A stretch of 53,567 bases of DNA from the NCBI GenBank assembly GCA_964626795.1, contig CAZVIQ010000002.1, positions 1-53,567 on the forward strand, written 5' to 3'. The notes beneath the pieces are model-generated. The model was not told where the DNA came from. It did not search any database and saw only the letters and a program-made list of their open reading frames with translations. Shown here piece by piece: positions 34,776 through 42,723 of this stretch (position 1 is its first letter; every line of letters begins with the position of its first letter). The position numbers and the translations under genes were made by a program. Source of the stretch: RGIG1840 sp964626795 (GTDB lineage: Bacteria; Bacillota_I; Bacilli_A; RF39; UBA660).

Positions 34776-35186
34776 ATGAAAGTCAGTAGAAGTGAATTAA
34801 GAGAAAAAATAATGGTTATTTTATATCAAATATATTTATATAGAAAAGAGAAAATAGAATATGATATAAATGAAATAATAAAAGAAAATGTAAAAATAGA
34901 AAATAAATTTGTTAATGATATTGTCTATGGAGTATTAGAAAAAGAAAAAGAAATAGACACTATTATTAACAAGCATTTAAAGAACTGGACAATAGATAGA
35001 CTTGGAACAACTGATAAGGCAATATTTAGAATTTGTACGTATGAACTAATGTTTTATGATACTCCAAGTATAGTAAGTATAAATGAAGGAGTAGAGCTTG
35101 GTAAAAAATATAGTGATGATAAAGTAATTAAAATGATAAATGCTACTCTTGATAGTATTTTAAGTAATGAGGTTAATCATGAATAA
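34776..35186 (+). CDS. nusB: Transcription antitermination factor NusB
   Basis: The 136 residues are all helical with the NusB pattern SRSELREKIMVILYQIYLY, NDIVYGVLEKEKEIDTIINKHLKNWTIDRLGTTDKAIFRICTYELMFYDTPSIVSINEGVELGKKYSDDKVIKMINATLDSI. NusB with NusE binds boxA of rRNA transcripts. The Shine-Dalgarno is ATGGAGGATTT, and TATAAT lies just upstream (about 34755). It overlaps xseA by 8 nt. Confidence 0.95.
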   Translation: MKVSRSELREKIMVILYQIYLYRKEKIEYDINEIIKENVKIENKFVNDIVYGVLEKEKEIDTIINKHLKNWTIDRLGTTDKAIFRICTYELMFYDTPSIVSINEGVELGKKYSDDKVIKMINATLDSILSNEVNHE

Positions 35187-36375
35187 CGAGAATTATTTAA
35201 GTGTTCAAGACATTAATAGTTATTTAAAAAGTATAATGGATAATAATGAATTCTTAAACAATGTATACATAAAAGGCGAAATAAGTAATTTAAAATTTCA
35301 TCCGAGAGGTCACTTATATTTTACTTTGAAAGACGAAGAATCAAGAATAAATGCAGTAATGTTTAATTATAGAAGCTATCCACTTTTATTTACACCTAAA
35401 GATGGTGATTCAGTTTTAGTTAAAGGAAAAGTTACTGTTTATGTTGCAGGTGGAAATTATCAAATAACTGTTACTGATATGAAAGAAGATGGAGTAGGAG
35501 ACTTATATAAAGTATTTGAAGAATTAAAACGAAAGTTAAGTCAAGAAGGATTATTTGATGAAAGTCATAAAAAACCTTTACCTAAACTTCCTAAAAGAAT
35601 AGGAGTTATAACTGCTTCAACAGGAGCTGCTATAAAAGATATAATATCCACTATAAATAGAAGATATCCTATATGTGAAATAATATTATTTCCAAGTTTA
35701 GTTCAGGGTATAGGAGCTAAAGAAGATATTGTTAAACAGATAAAGCTTGCAGATAAGAGCAATCTGGATGTAATCATAGCTGGAAGAGGTGGAGGAAGTA
35801 TAGAAGATTTATGGGCTTTCAACGAGGAAATTGTTGCAAGAACCATATTTGAATGTAATACTCCTATAATAAGTGCAGTAGGGCACGAAATAGACTTTAC
35901 AATTTCGGATTTTGTAGCAGATAAAAGAGCTCCGACACCGACAGGAGCGGCTGAAATGGTAGTTCCTTCAAAAGAAGAATTATTAAAAGTACTTGATGAC
36001 TCAAGGCTTAGAAATATTAATGCTATAAGCAAAATATACAGTATGAAGGAAGAAAAACTCGCGTTCTTTAAAAACAATCATATTTTAAATAATCCAATAA
36101 ACTTATATGAAGCAAAGGAACTAGCACTTGATCATACAATAGAAAAAATAAATTACAATATTAAAAGAATAATAGAAAAAAACGAATATAGGTTTAATAA
36201 TATATCAATAAAATTAAATTTATTAAATCCTAAAAATATATTGGATAAAGGATATTCGATTCTATATAAAGGCAGTAAAATAATAAAAGATAAGAACGAA
36301 TTAAAAGTATCTGATAATATAAATATAATGATAAGTAATGGAAGCATAAATGCTTCAGTAAAGGAAGTGATATAA
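35179..36375 (+). CDS. xseA: Exodeoxyribonuclease VII large subunit
   Basis: XseA with XseB degrades single-stranded DNA. The protein has 398 residues from the ATG at 35179, after GAGGTTAATC. The N-terminal OB fold (FLNNVYIKGEISNLKFHPRGHLYFTLKDE) precedes the catalytic domain (GVITASTGAAIKDIISTINRRYP, IAGRGGGSIEDLWAFNEE, ISAVGHEIDFTISDFVADKRAPTPTGAAE). A coiled-coil follows. An upstream ATG at 35167 lies in nusB and lacks a ribosome site. xseB begins immediately after the stop. Confidence 0.96.
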   Translation: MNNENYLSVQDINSYLKSIMDNNEFLNNVYIKGEISNLKFHPRGHLYFTLKDEESRINAVMFNYRSYPLLFTPKDGDSVLVKGKVTVYVAGGNYQITVTDMKEDGVGDLYKVFEELKRKLSQEGLFDESHKKPLPKLPKRIGVITASTGAAIKDIISTINRRYPICEIILFPSLVQGIGAKEDIVKQIKLADKSNLDVIIAGRGGGSIEDLWAFNEEIVARTIFECNTPIISAVGHEIDFTISDFVADKRAPTPTGAAEMVVPSKEELLKVLDDSRLRNINAISKIYSMKEEKLAFFKNNHILNNPINLYEAKELALDHTIEKINYNIKRIIEKNEYRFNNISIKLNLLNPKNILDKGYSILYKGSKIIKDKNELKVSDNINIMISNGSINASVKEVI

Positions 36376-36591
36376 ATGGAAGAGTTAACATTTGAAACAG
36401 CATTAAAAAAATTAGAACTTATAACTAGAGAGCTTGAGAACGGAGAAATTGATTTAGATTCGTCGATTTTAAAATATAAGGAAGCTACTGATTTAATTGA
36501 ATTCTGTTCAGAAAAATTAAAAAATGCTCATGAAGCTGTGACAAAGATAGTTAATCCAGATGGAACATTATCAGATTTTAAAGAAGAATAA
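36376..36591 (+). CDS. xseB: Exodeoxyribonuclease VII small subunit
   Basis: The 71 residues begin MEELTFETALKKLELITREL and continue ENGEIDLDSSILKYKEATDLIEFCSEKLKNAHEAV. This is the helical-hairpin XseB pattern and usual length. The ATG directly abuts the xseA stop, with GGAAGTGATATAA as ribosome site. A terminator follows. Confidence 0.95.
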   Translation: MEELTFETALKKLELITRELENGEIDLDSSILKYKEATDLIEFCSEKLKNAHEAVTKIVNPDGTLSDFKEE

Positions 36592-36601
36592 TTAAAAGAT
36601 T

Positions 36602-36635
36602 ACCAATAATTACTATAACAATTATTGGTTTTTTA
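36602..36635 (+). terminator. Terminator of nusB-xseAB
   Basis: ACCAATAATT (36602-36611) pairs perfectly with AATTATTGGT (36620-36629), followed by six T's. Confidence 0.85.
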
Positions 36636-36664
36636 TTTATAATATTTTAGTTCATAATATAAAT

Positions 36665-37648
36665 ATGAGATATGGAAAGAAAGTAATTATAATTTTATTA
36701 TCATTTTTTATGTTTAATTTCAATCTATTTGCTTACTCTGAAAAAGTTATTCCTGGTGGGGATAATATTGGAATAACTCTTAATAGTGAAGGATTAATAG
36801 TAGTTGGATTTTATAAGGTAAATGATAAGTTTATTGCTAAAGAAACACTTAAAATAGGAGATGTTATTTTAAAAGTGGAAGGAAATGACATACATTCTAT
36901 AAATGATCTTTCATCTTTAATAAGTGAAAATATAGTTGATGATGCAGTTAGTATTGAAGTAAAAAGAAATAATAAAATAATTGAGTTAAAGCTTAGTTTA
37001 ATCTATGAAGAAGATGTTTATAAAACAGGTCTATATATTAAAGATAAAGTTACTGGTATTGGAACTCTAACCTTTGTTGATCCTGTAACAAGAATATATG
37101 GAGCTCTTGGACATGAAATAATTCTTAGTGATACTGGTAAGAGAGTAGAGATTAAAAATGGGAGTATATTCTCTAGTTATGTAAATAGTATTGATAGAAG
37201 TACAAATGGAACTGTAGGAAGTAAGAATGCAACTATACTATATAATAATGAAATAGGTAGCGTTGTTAAAAATACTGAATTTGGTATATATGGAACTTAT
37301 TCTGGAAATATAAATAATAGCAGTGTGCTAGAAGTTAGTACATTTGATGAAATAGAAAGTGGACCTGCTAAAATAAGAACTATTATAAATGGTGAATTAA
37401 TAAAAGAATATAATATATATATTATAGATAAAGATAAAAATAAACTAAATACTACAAAAGCTATTTTATTTGAGATAGCGGATGAATCACTCATTGAAAG
37501 TACTGGAGGTATTGTACAAGGTATGAGCGGAAGTCCAATCATACAGAACAATAAAATAATAGGTGCAGTAACTAACGTAGTTATTGATGATGTAAAAAGG
37601 GGATATGGAATATTTATAAGGACTATGCTCGAAGAAGGAGAAAGGTAA
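36665..37648 (+). CDS. spoIVB: SpoIVB peptidase (S55), sigma-K checkpoint signalling protease
   Basis: SpoIVB is secreted from the forespore and triggers pro-sigma-K processing in Bacillus. The 327 residues have a signal peptide (VIIILLSFFMFNFNLFA), a PDZ domain (about 45-115) and the S55 domain: TGIGTLTFVDPVTRIYGALGHEI (His near 149) and GGIVQGMSGSPIIQNNKIIGAVTNVV (Ser near 288). There is no Shine-Dalgarno; CATAAT precedes the ATG by 6 nt. xseB-to-spoIVB proximity is conserved, although ispA, dxs and recN found between them in Bacillus are missing. Confidence 0.93.
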   Translation: MRYGKKVIIILLSFFMFNFNLFAYSEKVIPGGDNIGITLNSEGLIVVGFYKVNDKFIAKETLKIGDVILKVEGNDIHSINDLSSLISENIVDDAVSIEVKRNNKIIELKLSLIYEEDVYKTGLYIKDKVTGIGTLTFVDPVTRIYGALGHEIILSDTGKRVEIKNGSIFSSYVNSIDRSTNGTVGSKNATILYNNEIGSVVKNTEFGIYGTYSGNINNSSVLEVSTFDEIESGPAKIRTIINGELIKEYNIYIIDKDKNKLNTTKAILFEIADESLIESTGGIVQGMSGSPIIQNNKIIGAVTNVVIDDVKRGYGIFIRTMLEEGER

Positions 37649-37662
37649 TTCTCTTTTTTTCT
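37635..37662 (+). terminator. Terminator overlapping the spoIVB stop
   Basis: AGGAGAA and TTCTCTT pair (one G-U) around a 6-nt loop that contains the TAA, followed by a T run. Confidence 0.6.
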
Positions 37663-37690
37663 GTACAAATATGTTGTAAAGTAGTATAAT
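37662..37690 (+). promoter_or_regulatory. Promoter of the glutamine amidotransferase gene
   Basis: TGTACA (37662-37667) and TATAAT (37685-37690) are 17 nt apart; the gene's Shine-Dalgarno follows. Confidence 0.6.
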
Positions 37691-37716
37691 ATATGCCATA
37701 AAAAAGGAGAATTAAT

Positions 37717-38424
37717 ATGTCTAAACCAATAATAGGAATTGTTGAATGGCCTTATACTGATACTGATGGTGATAAAATTTATGAAGTGTTTTCACCAATA
37801 ATTAATAAAGTTTCAAAAGCAGGAGGATTACCTATAGGTATATTTCCTACTCAAGGAATTGAATATACTAACTTTAGAATTAGTGAATTACCTCAACTTA
37901 GCGATAGAAATAAGAAGGATTTAATAGACTCACTTAGAATGTGTCATGCTATAGTTAAACCAGGCGCGACAAGAATATATCCATATGAACGTTTTATTTA
38001 TGATTATGCACGTGAAAAAAACATTCCCTTTCTTGGAATATGCGCAGGTATGCAAATAATAAGTCATTACGGTAAAGAAAATATCGCTAATGAAAGAAAC
38101 GACGCAAACAGTACTATAAGTCATAATAGTAAAGAAGAATATGCTCATGAAGTAACGATATTAAAGAATACTCTTTTACATAGTATTATCGGTAAAGATA
38201 AAATTTCAGTAAATAGTAAACATAATTTTCATGTTCCAGATGCTGGATACAATCTAGTCGCTGCTCTTTCTCCCGATGGAGTAATTGAAGCAGTAGAAAG
38301 TTTTAATGCAGACTTTCATTTAGGGTTACAATGGCATCCTGAATTATTAAATGATGAGTATAGTGAGAGAATTTTTGATGCGTTAATAGATGCATCTTAT
38401 ACATATGGAAAAAAATCTAAATAA
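37717..38424 (+). CDS. Class I glutamine amidotransferase-like protein (peptidase C26)
   Basis: The 235 residues show the C26 / gamma-glutamyl-gamma-aminobutyrate hydrolase layout: KPIIGIVEWPYTD, VKPGATRIYPYERFIYDYA, the nucleophile elbow FLGICAGMQII (Cys), SVNSKHNFHV, and FHLGLQWHPE with the catalytic His and Glu. It probably hydrolyses a gamma-glutamyl amide. It stands alone with its own promoter, so the substrate (gamma-glutamylated amine or cell-wall-derived compound) cannot be told. The Shine-Dalgarno is AAAAAGGAG. Confidence 0.9.
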   Translation: MSKPIIGIVEWPYTDTDGDKIYEVFSPIINKVSKAGGLPIGIFPTQGIEYTNFRISELPQLSDRNKKDLIDSLRMCHAIVKPGATRIYPYERFIYDYAREKNIPFLGICAGMQIISHYGKENIANERNDANSTISHNSKEEYAHEVTILKNTLLHSIIGKDKISVNSKHNFHVPDAGYNLVAALSPDGVIEAVESFNADFHLGLQWHPELLNDEYSERIFDALIDASYTYGKKSK

Positions 38425-38477
38425 CAAAGAATCTACTAAAAGTATTTAATTATAATATAAAATAGTTTATAATATTT

Positions 38478-39101
38478 ATGATTGTTATGGATATTATTAA
38501 TTATGATATAAAATTTAAAGAAATTATTAGTAACTTAGAGTATAAACCTAAGTTACTTTTACATGCCTGTTGTGGTCCTTGTAGCAGTTATGTGCTTGAA
38601 CTTCTTTGTGAATATTTTAATATAACAGTTCTTTTTTATAATCCAAATATTTATCCAGAAGAAGAATATATAAAAAGAAAAAAAGAATTAATTAAATTAA
38701 TTAAGCTGATAAATAGAGAAAATATTAAATATTTAGATATTGATTATTTAAATGAAGAATATGACAATAAAGTTATAGGACTTGAAAAAGAAAATGAAGG
38801 TGGACTTAGATGTAATGAGTGTTTTAATTTAAGACTTGAAAAAACCGCAGAATTAGCGTCATTAAATAACTTTGAATACTTTGGTACTACATTGACTGTA
38901 AGTCCTCATAAGAACTCAAAAATAATCAATGGAATAGGGGAAAGGCTTTCAAAAAAATATAATATAAAATATCTTTATTCGGATTTTAAGAAAAATGATG
39001 GATATAAAAAATCTATTATAAATAGTAAAAAATATAATCTATATAGACAAAACTACTGTGGATGTAAATACTCTATTAAAAACGAAGTAAATAATATATA
39101 A
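38478..39101 (+). CDS. queH: Epoxyqueuosine reductase QueH
   Basis: The 207 residues contain LLLHACCGPCSSYVLELL (paired Cys 31-32 and Cys35), VLFYNPNIYPEEEYIKRKKE, GGLRCNECFNLRLEKTAELA and NYCGCKYSIKN. This is the cysteine pattern of QueH (DUF208), which makes the last step to queuosine in tRNA by an iron-sulfur route. There is no Shine-Dalgarno: TATAAT (38468-38473) lies 4 nt before the first ATG. A second in-frame ATG at 38487 is an alternative start. uppS follows 19 nt downstream. Confidence 0.92.
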   Translation: MIVMDIINYDIKFKEIISNLEYKPKLLLHACCGPCSSYVLELLCEYFNITVLFYNPNIYPEEEYIKRKKELIKLIKLINRENIKYLDIDYLNEEYDNKVIGLEKENEGGLRCNECFNLRLEKTAELASLNNFEYFGTTLTVSPHKNSKIINGIGERLSKKYNIKYLYSDFKKNDGYKKSIINSKKYNLYRQNYCGCKYSIKNEVNNI

Positions 39102-39120
39102 TTATATATGAGGAGAAAAA

Positions 39121-39837
39121 ATGGAAGAAGTAAAAATACCTAATCATCTTGCTATAATATTGGATGGAAACGGAAGATGGGCACAGGAAAAAGGTAAAAA
39201 AAGAACTGCTGGACATTATGCTGGATATAAAAATTTAAAAAAAATATCTATATATGCATTAAAAAAAGGAGTTAAATATTTAAGTGTTTATGCATTTTCT
39301 ACAGAAAATTTTAATAGAAGTGAAGAAGAAATAAATTATTTAATGGATTTATTTATTAAATGTTTTAAAAAAGATCAGGAATTTTTTAATAAAAGAAATA
39401 TTAAAGTATTATTTTCAGGGAGAGATAAACCTTTAAGAAATGATATTTTATCTGCCATGGATGAGATAACTGAGACTACTAAGAACAATACAGGTGGTAT
39501 ATTTAATATTTGTCTTAATTATGGTGGACAAAGTGAAATTGTAGATGCAGTTAAAAAAATATCAAAAGATATAATAAAAGGAAAAATAAAAGAACATGAT
39601 ATAAATGAACAAACATTTTATAATTATTTATATAATTCTCTTCCTCCAGTTGATTTTATGATTAGAACAAGTGGAGAGACAAGAATAAGTAATTTTATGT
39701 TATATCAGGTATCATATGCAGAAATGTATTTTCCCAAAGTTTATTTTCCTGATTTCAATGAAAAAGAACTTGATAAAGCATTTATTGAATACACTAGTAG
39801 AGATAGAAGATTTGGCAAAATAAAAAACACAAAATAA
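39121..39837 (+). CDS. uppS: Isoprenyl (undecaprenyl diphosphate) synthase
   Basis: UppS builds the C55 carrier for cell-wall precursors. The 238 residues have HLAIILDGNGRWAQEKGKKRTAGHYAGY (catalytic Asp15), YLSVYAFSTENFNRSEEEI, NICLNYGGQSEIVDAV and DFMIRTSGETRISNFMLYQVSYAEMYF. The Shine-Dalgarno AGGAGAAAA lies next to the ATG. A terminator follows directly. Its presence implies a walled cell. Confidence 0.97.
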   Translation: MEEVKIPNHLAIILDGNGRWAQEKGKKRTAGHYAGYKNLKKISIYALKKGVKYLSVYAFSTENFNRSEEEINYLMDLFIKCFKKDQEFFNKRNIKVLFSGRDKPLRNDILSAMDEITETTKNNTGGIFNICLNYGGQSEIVDAVKKISKDIIKGKIKEHDINEQTFYNYLYNSLPPVDFMIRTSGETRISNFMLYQVSYAEMYFPKVYFPDFNEKELDKAFIEYTSRDRRFGKIKNTK

Positions 39838-39848
39838 TTTGTGTTTTT
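39822..39848. terminator. Bidirectional terminator after uppS
   Basis: AAAAACACAAA pairs with TTTGTGTTTTT around a 3-nt loop, ending both uppS (+) and the small minus-strand gene beside it. Confidence 0.75.
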
Positions 39849-39963
39849 AAATCTTCATAATCATTACAAGTATAGAAGACAATGCCCCTAAACATGTCAA
39901 TATTAATGCAATCCATGTCATAATTAATTTTAATTTTTTCTTTTTAATCTTTATCTTTTTCAT
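39847..39963 (-). CDS. Small basic single-helix membrane protein (38 aa)
   Basis: MKKIKIKKKKLKLIMTWIAL starts a 38-residue protein with a very basic N terminus and one transmembrane helix (about 13-35). A GAGG ribosome site lies 5 nt before the ATG. It resembles the small DUF4044-type proteins of Bacilli in length and layout, but I am not sure. It is oriented opposite to uppS and diverges from spoIIM. Confidence 0.6.
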   Translation of the reverse strand: MKKIKIKKKKLKLIMTWIALILTCLGALSSILVMIMKI

Positions 39964-40026
39964 AACAACCTCATTAATATTATATAACATTATGTATAAA
40001 AATAAAATACCTTAATATACTTTATT

Positions 40027-40611
40027 ATGAAAAAAATAATTGATAAGAAAATATTATTTATTTTATTATTAATAGCAGGACTAGGTTTTCTTTTTGGTCT
40101 GGTTTTTATTTTTTTAATTGATAAAATGGACAAGTTAATAATAAAGACAGAAATAACAGAATATATTTCTTTAATTTTAAATAAAAGTTATAGCATTAAG
40201 AAAGGAGTAATGAATGAAATAACTAATAATTTAGTAAATTATTCATTAATATTTATATCTTCGGTTATATTTATACTTTTACCACTTGTTTTATTTTTTG
40301 ATTTTTATATATTTTTTACCTTTGGTTTTATGATTAGTTCGTTTATATATACTTATAAAGTTAAAGGATTAATGTATTTAATATATTTTATTTTTCCATT
40401 TAAAATTCTTAATATATGTTTAATTTTAATGTTTATTATGTTTTCTATAAAATTTTCTAAAAAGATATATTTGTTTTTTAGTACAAATGAAGAAATCAAT
40501 ATAAAACTATATACTAAAAAATATATTATTATTTATTTATTATTTATAGTAACCTCAATTATTATAAGTGTTTTAGAAATGTATTTAAGTTTATTTCTTC
40601 TTACAATATAA
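40027..40611 (+). CDS. spoIIM: SpoIIM-like stage II sporulation membrane protein
   Basis: The 194 residues contain about five membrane helices, a loop after the first (IDKMDKLIIKTEITEYISL), and the central LVNYSLIFISSVIFILLPLVLFFDFYIFFTFGFMISSFIYTYKVKGLMYLIYFIFPFKI. This layout matches SpoIIM, the mother-cell membrane anchor of the SpoIID-SpoIIP engulfment complex. Two features support it: the length and the helix plus G-rich turn pattern. There is no Shine-Dalgarno; TATACT is 5 nt from the ATG, as at spoIIP. It could also be a more distant DUF95-type protein. Confidence 0.75.
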   Translation: MKKIIDKKILFILLLIAGLGFLFGLVFIFLIDKMDKLIIKTEITEYISLILNKSYSIKKGVMNEITNNLVNYSLIFISSVIFILLPLVLFFDFYIFFTFGFMISSFIYTYKVKGLMYLIYFIFPFKILNICLILMFIMFSIKFSKKIYLFFSTNEEINIKLYTKKYIIIYLLFIVTSIIISVLEMYLSLFLLTI

Positions 40612-40678
40612 TTTAATTGTTAATACATAAAGAAGAAATTGGCTTTGTAAAATTAGTAAATAAATAAAAATTATATGG

Positions 40679-40684
40679 TATAAT
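40679..40684 (+). promoter_or_regulatory. -10 box of mnmA
   Basis: TATAAT ends 6 nt before AGGTGA, so the leader is only about 11 nt. Confidence 0.55.
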
Positions 40685-40701
40685 AAAACCAGGTGAAAAC
40701 T

Positions 40702-41793
40702 ATGAAAGTTGTTGTCGGAATGAGTGGGGGAGTAGATAGTGCTGTAGCAGCTTATCTTCTAAAAAAAGAAGGATATGATGTAGTAGGACTATTTATGAAA
40801 AATTGGGATTCCAATATAAATAATGATGCTGAAGGTATTACTGATGATGTATGCCCGCAGGAAAAAGATTTTATAGATGCTAAAAAGGTATGTGATGAAC
40901 TCAATATACCTCTTTATAGAGTGGATTTTATTAAAGAATATTGGGATAATGTTTTTACTTATTTTCTTGAAGAATTAAAAAAAGGAAGAACCCCTAATCC
41001 AGATATAATGTGTAATAAATATATTAAGTTTGATAAATTTATAGAAGAAGCTGAAAAACTTGGAGCAGATAAAGTTGCAACCGGTCATTATGCAAGGCTT
41101 AAAGATAACAGACTATTAAAAGGATTAGATGATAATAAGGATCAGACATATTTTTTAAGTCAGGTTACTAAAAAGCAACTTGAAAATATACTTTTTCCTG
41201 TTGGAGAATATTTAAAAGAAGAAGTAAGAAACATTGCAAAGGAAAATAATATTCCTGTATTTGATAAAAAAGATTCAACAGGTATATGTTTTATAGGTGA
41301 GAGAAACTATCAAAGGTTTGTTTCTAACTATTTAACTGGAGAAGAGGGAAATATTATTGATATAGATACTAAAGAGATAATTGGCACTCATAACGGTCTA
41401 ATGAATTATACAATTGGTCAGAGAAAAAATGTTGGATTAAGTGGTAACAAAGATAAGCACTATGTTGTAGGTAAAGATCTTGAGAATAATATTCTTTATG
41501 TCGCATTTGGTGAAAATAACGAATATCTTTTAAGTGATGAAGCTATTATTGAAAATTTAAATTATATTAGTGATTTAAGACCTGCTGAATGCAATGCTAA
41601 ATTTAGATATAGACAAAAAGATATTCCGGTAACTATAGAATATTTAAAAAATAATGAAATAAAAGTAAAATATAATAATGTAACAGCGGTAACTCCTGGA
41701 CAAGCATGTGTTCTATATTTAGATGATGAATGTATCGGTGGTGGCTTTATAAAGGAAGTTAGAAGGAATAATACTAAACTTTGGTATTTATAA
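40702..41793 (+). CDS. mnmA: tRNA-specific 2-thiouridylase MnmA
   Basis: MnmA thiolates U34 of tRNAs for Lys, Glu and Gln. The 363 residues have the PP-loop VVVGMSGGVDSAVAAY, NPDIMCNKYIKFDKF (first catalytic Cys), TGHYARL, DQTYFLSQV, and DSTGICFIGERNYQRF (second Cys). The C-terminal beta domain ends in CIGGGFI. I start at the ATG at 40702; the GTG at 40693 lies in the AGGTGA ribosome site. Confidence 0.97.
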   Translation: MKVVVGMSGGVDSAVAAYLLKKEGYDVVGLFMKNWDSNINNDAEGITDDVCPQEKDFIDAKKVCDELNIPLYRVDFIKEYWDNVFTYFLEELKKGRTPNPDIMCNKYIKFDKFIEEAEKLGADKVATGHYARLKDNRLLKGLDDNKDQTYFLSQVTKKQLENILFPVGEYLKEEVRNIAKENNIPVFDKKDSTGICFIGERNYQRFVSNYLTGEEGNIIDIDTKEIIGTHNGLMNYTIGQRKNVGLSGNKDKHYVVGKDLENNILYVAFGENNEYLLSDEAIIENLNYISDLRPAECNAKFRYRQKDIPVTIEYLKNNEIKVKYNNVTAVTPGQACVLYLDDECIGGGFIKEVRRNNTKLWYL

Positions 41794-41839
41794 ATATATA
41801 GTACAAAAAATGTAAATTTAAAAGAATTAAACTAATAAC

Positions 41840-41869
41840 TTGACAGTTAAGTGTAAAGTGTTATACAAT
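41840..41869 (+). promoter_or_regulatory. Near-consensus promoter of the HTH gene
   Basis: TTGACA (41840-41845) is followed after 16-18 nt by TATACAAT (41862-41869), one of the best sigma-A matches in the window. Confidence 0.7.
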
Positions 41870-41897
41870 TAAAGAGTAAGATAAGGAGAAGATTTAA

Positions 41898-42674
41898 ATG
41901 AGTTATTTAAATGATTTATTACAAGAGTTAGGAATTTCAAAAGTAAAATTAGCTAAGTATTTAGGAGTTTCAAGGCAAATGATATATAATTACTTAGAAC
42001 TTGAAAGTTTAAACAAGTGGCCAAAAGAGAAAAAAATATTATTATTTAAATTATTAGATATAAAAGACGGAGACGAGGATACTTTAAAAACTATAAAGGT
42101 AGATGCTGAATATTTAGAAGGAGTAGAGTTAAGATTAAATCAAAATCTTAAGGAAGAATCTTTTTTAACTGATCAGTACTTTGATATGAAAAATTTAACT
42201 AAAGAAGAACAGGTTTTATTAAATGATTTAATTTTCTTAATTAAAGAGAAATTTAGTGATGAGAAGAAGAAAGATACATATTATTCATTTCTATATCTTT
42301 ATCATACACTTCAGTCAATTGATAATATACCAGAGATTAAATATATATTTGGATATTTATCAAAAAAGACAGGATTTACAGATCCTTTAGAATTTAAATT
42401 CAATGAAACTGCACAGTTTATGTTAGAAAGTATAATATTTACTGCATTTAATCTTTATAGTAATGGTGGTGCGACAAAAAGTAAACTTATTGAATCACAC
42501 AATAGATTTGTAGATGAATTAAAAAGTAAAAAAGAAGAGCAGCTTAGTAGAACTCAGCAATTAAATACAGTTAAGATACAGGCGTTAAAAGAACTAGGAT
42601 ATACCGAAATAACTGGTGATAATGCTTCAGAAGTATTTAATAAAATAGCAGAAATTCAATCTAGAGGAGTATAA
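41898..42674 (+). CDS. HTH (XRE-like) DNA-binding protein with unknown C-terminal domain
   Basis: Residues about 5-40 of 258 form a lambda-repressor-type helix-turn-helix (LLQELGISKVKLAKYLGVSRQMIYNYLEL). Next comes KWPKEKKILLFKLLDI, then a long helical domain without membrane segments (EEQVLLNDLIFLIKEKF, YYSFLYLYHTLQSIDNI, FMLESIIFTAFNLYSNG). I infer a transcription regulator. It has a strong promoter and AAGGAGAAGATTTAA before the ATG. The partner domain is not recognised. Confidence 0.85.
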   Translation: MSYLNDLLQELGISKVKLAKYLGVSRQMIYNYLELESLNKWPKEKKILLFKLLDIKDGDEDTLKTIKVDAEYLEGVELRLNQNLKEESFLTDQYFDMKNLTKEEQVLLNDLIFLIKEKFSDEKKKDTYYSFLYLYHTLQSIDNIPEIKYIFGYLSKKTGFTDPLEFKFNETAQFMLESIIFTAFNLYSNGGATKSKLIESHNRFVDELKSKKEEQLSRTQQLNTVKIQALKELGYTEITGDNASEVFNKIAEIQSRGV

Positions 42675-42723
42675 ACAGTAATATTTTCTTGAAGTTTTAA
42701 TATAAATAAATGAGGAGAATTTT

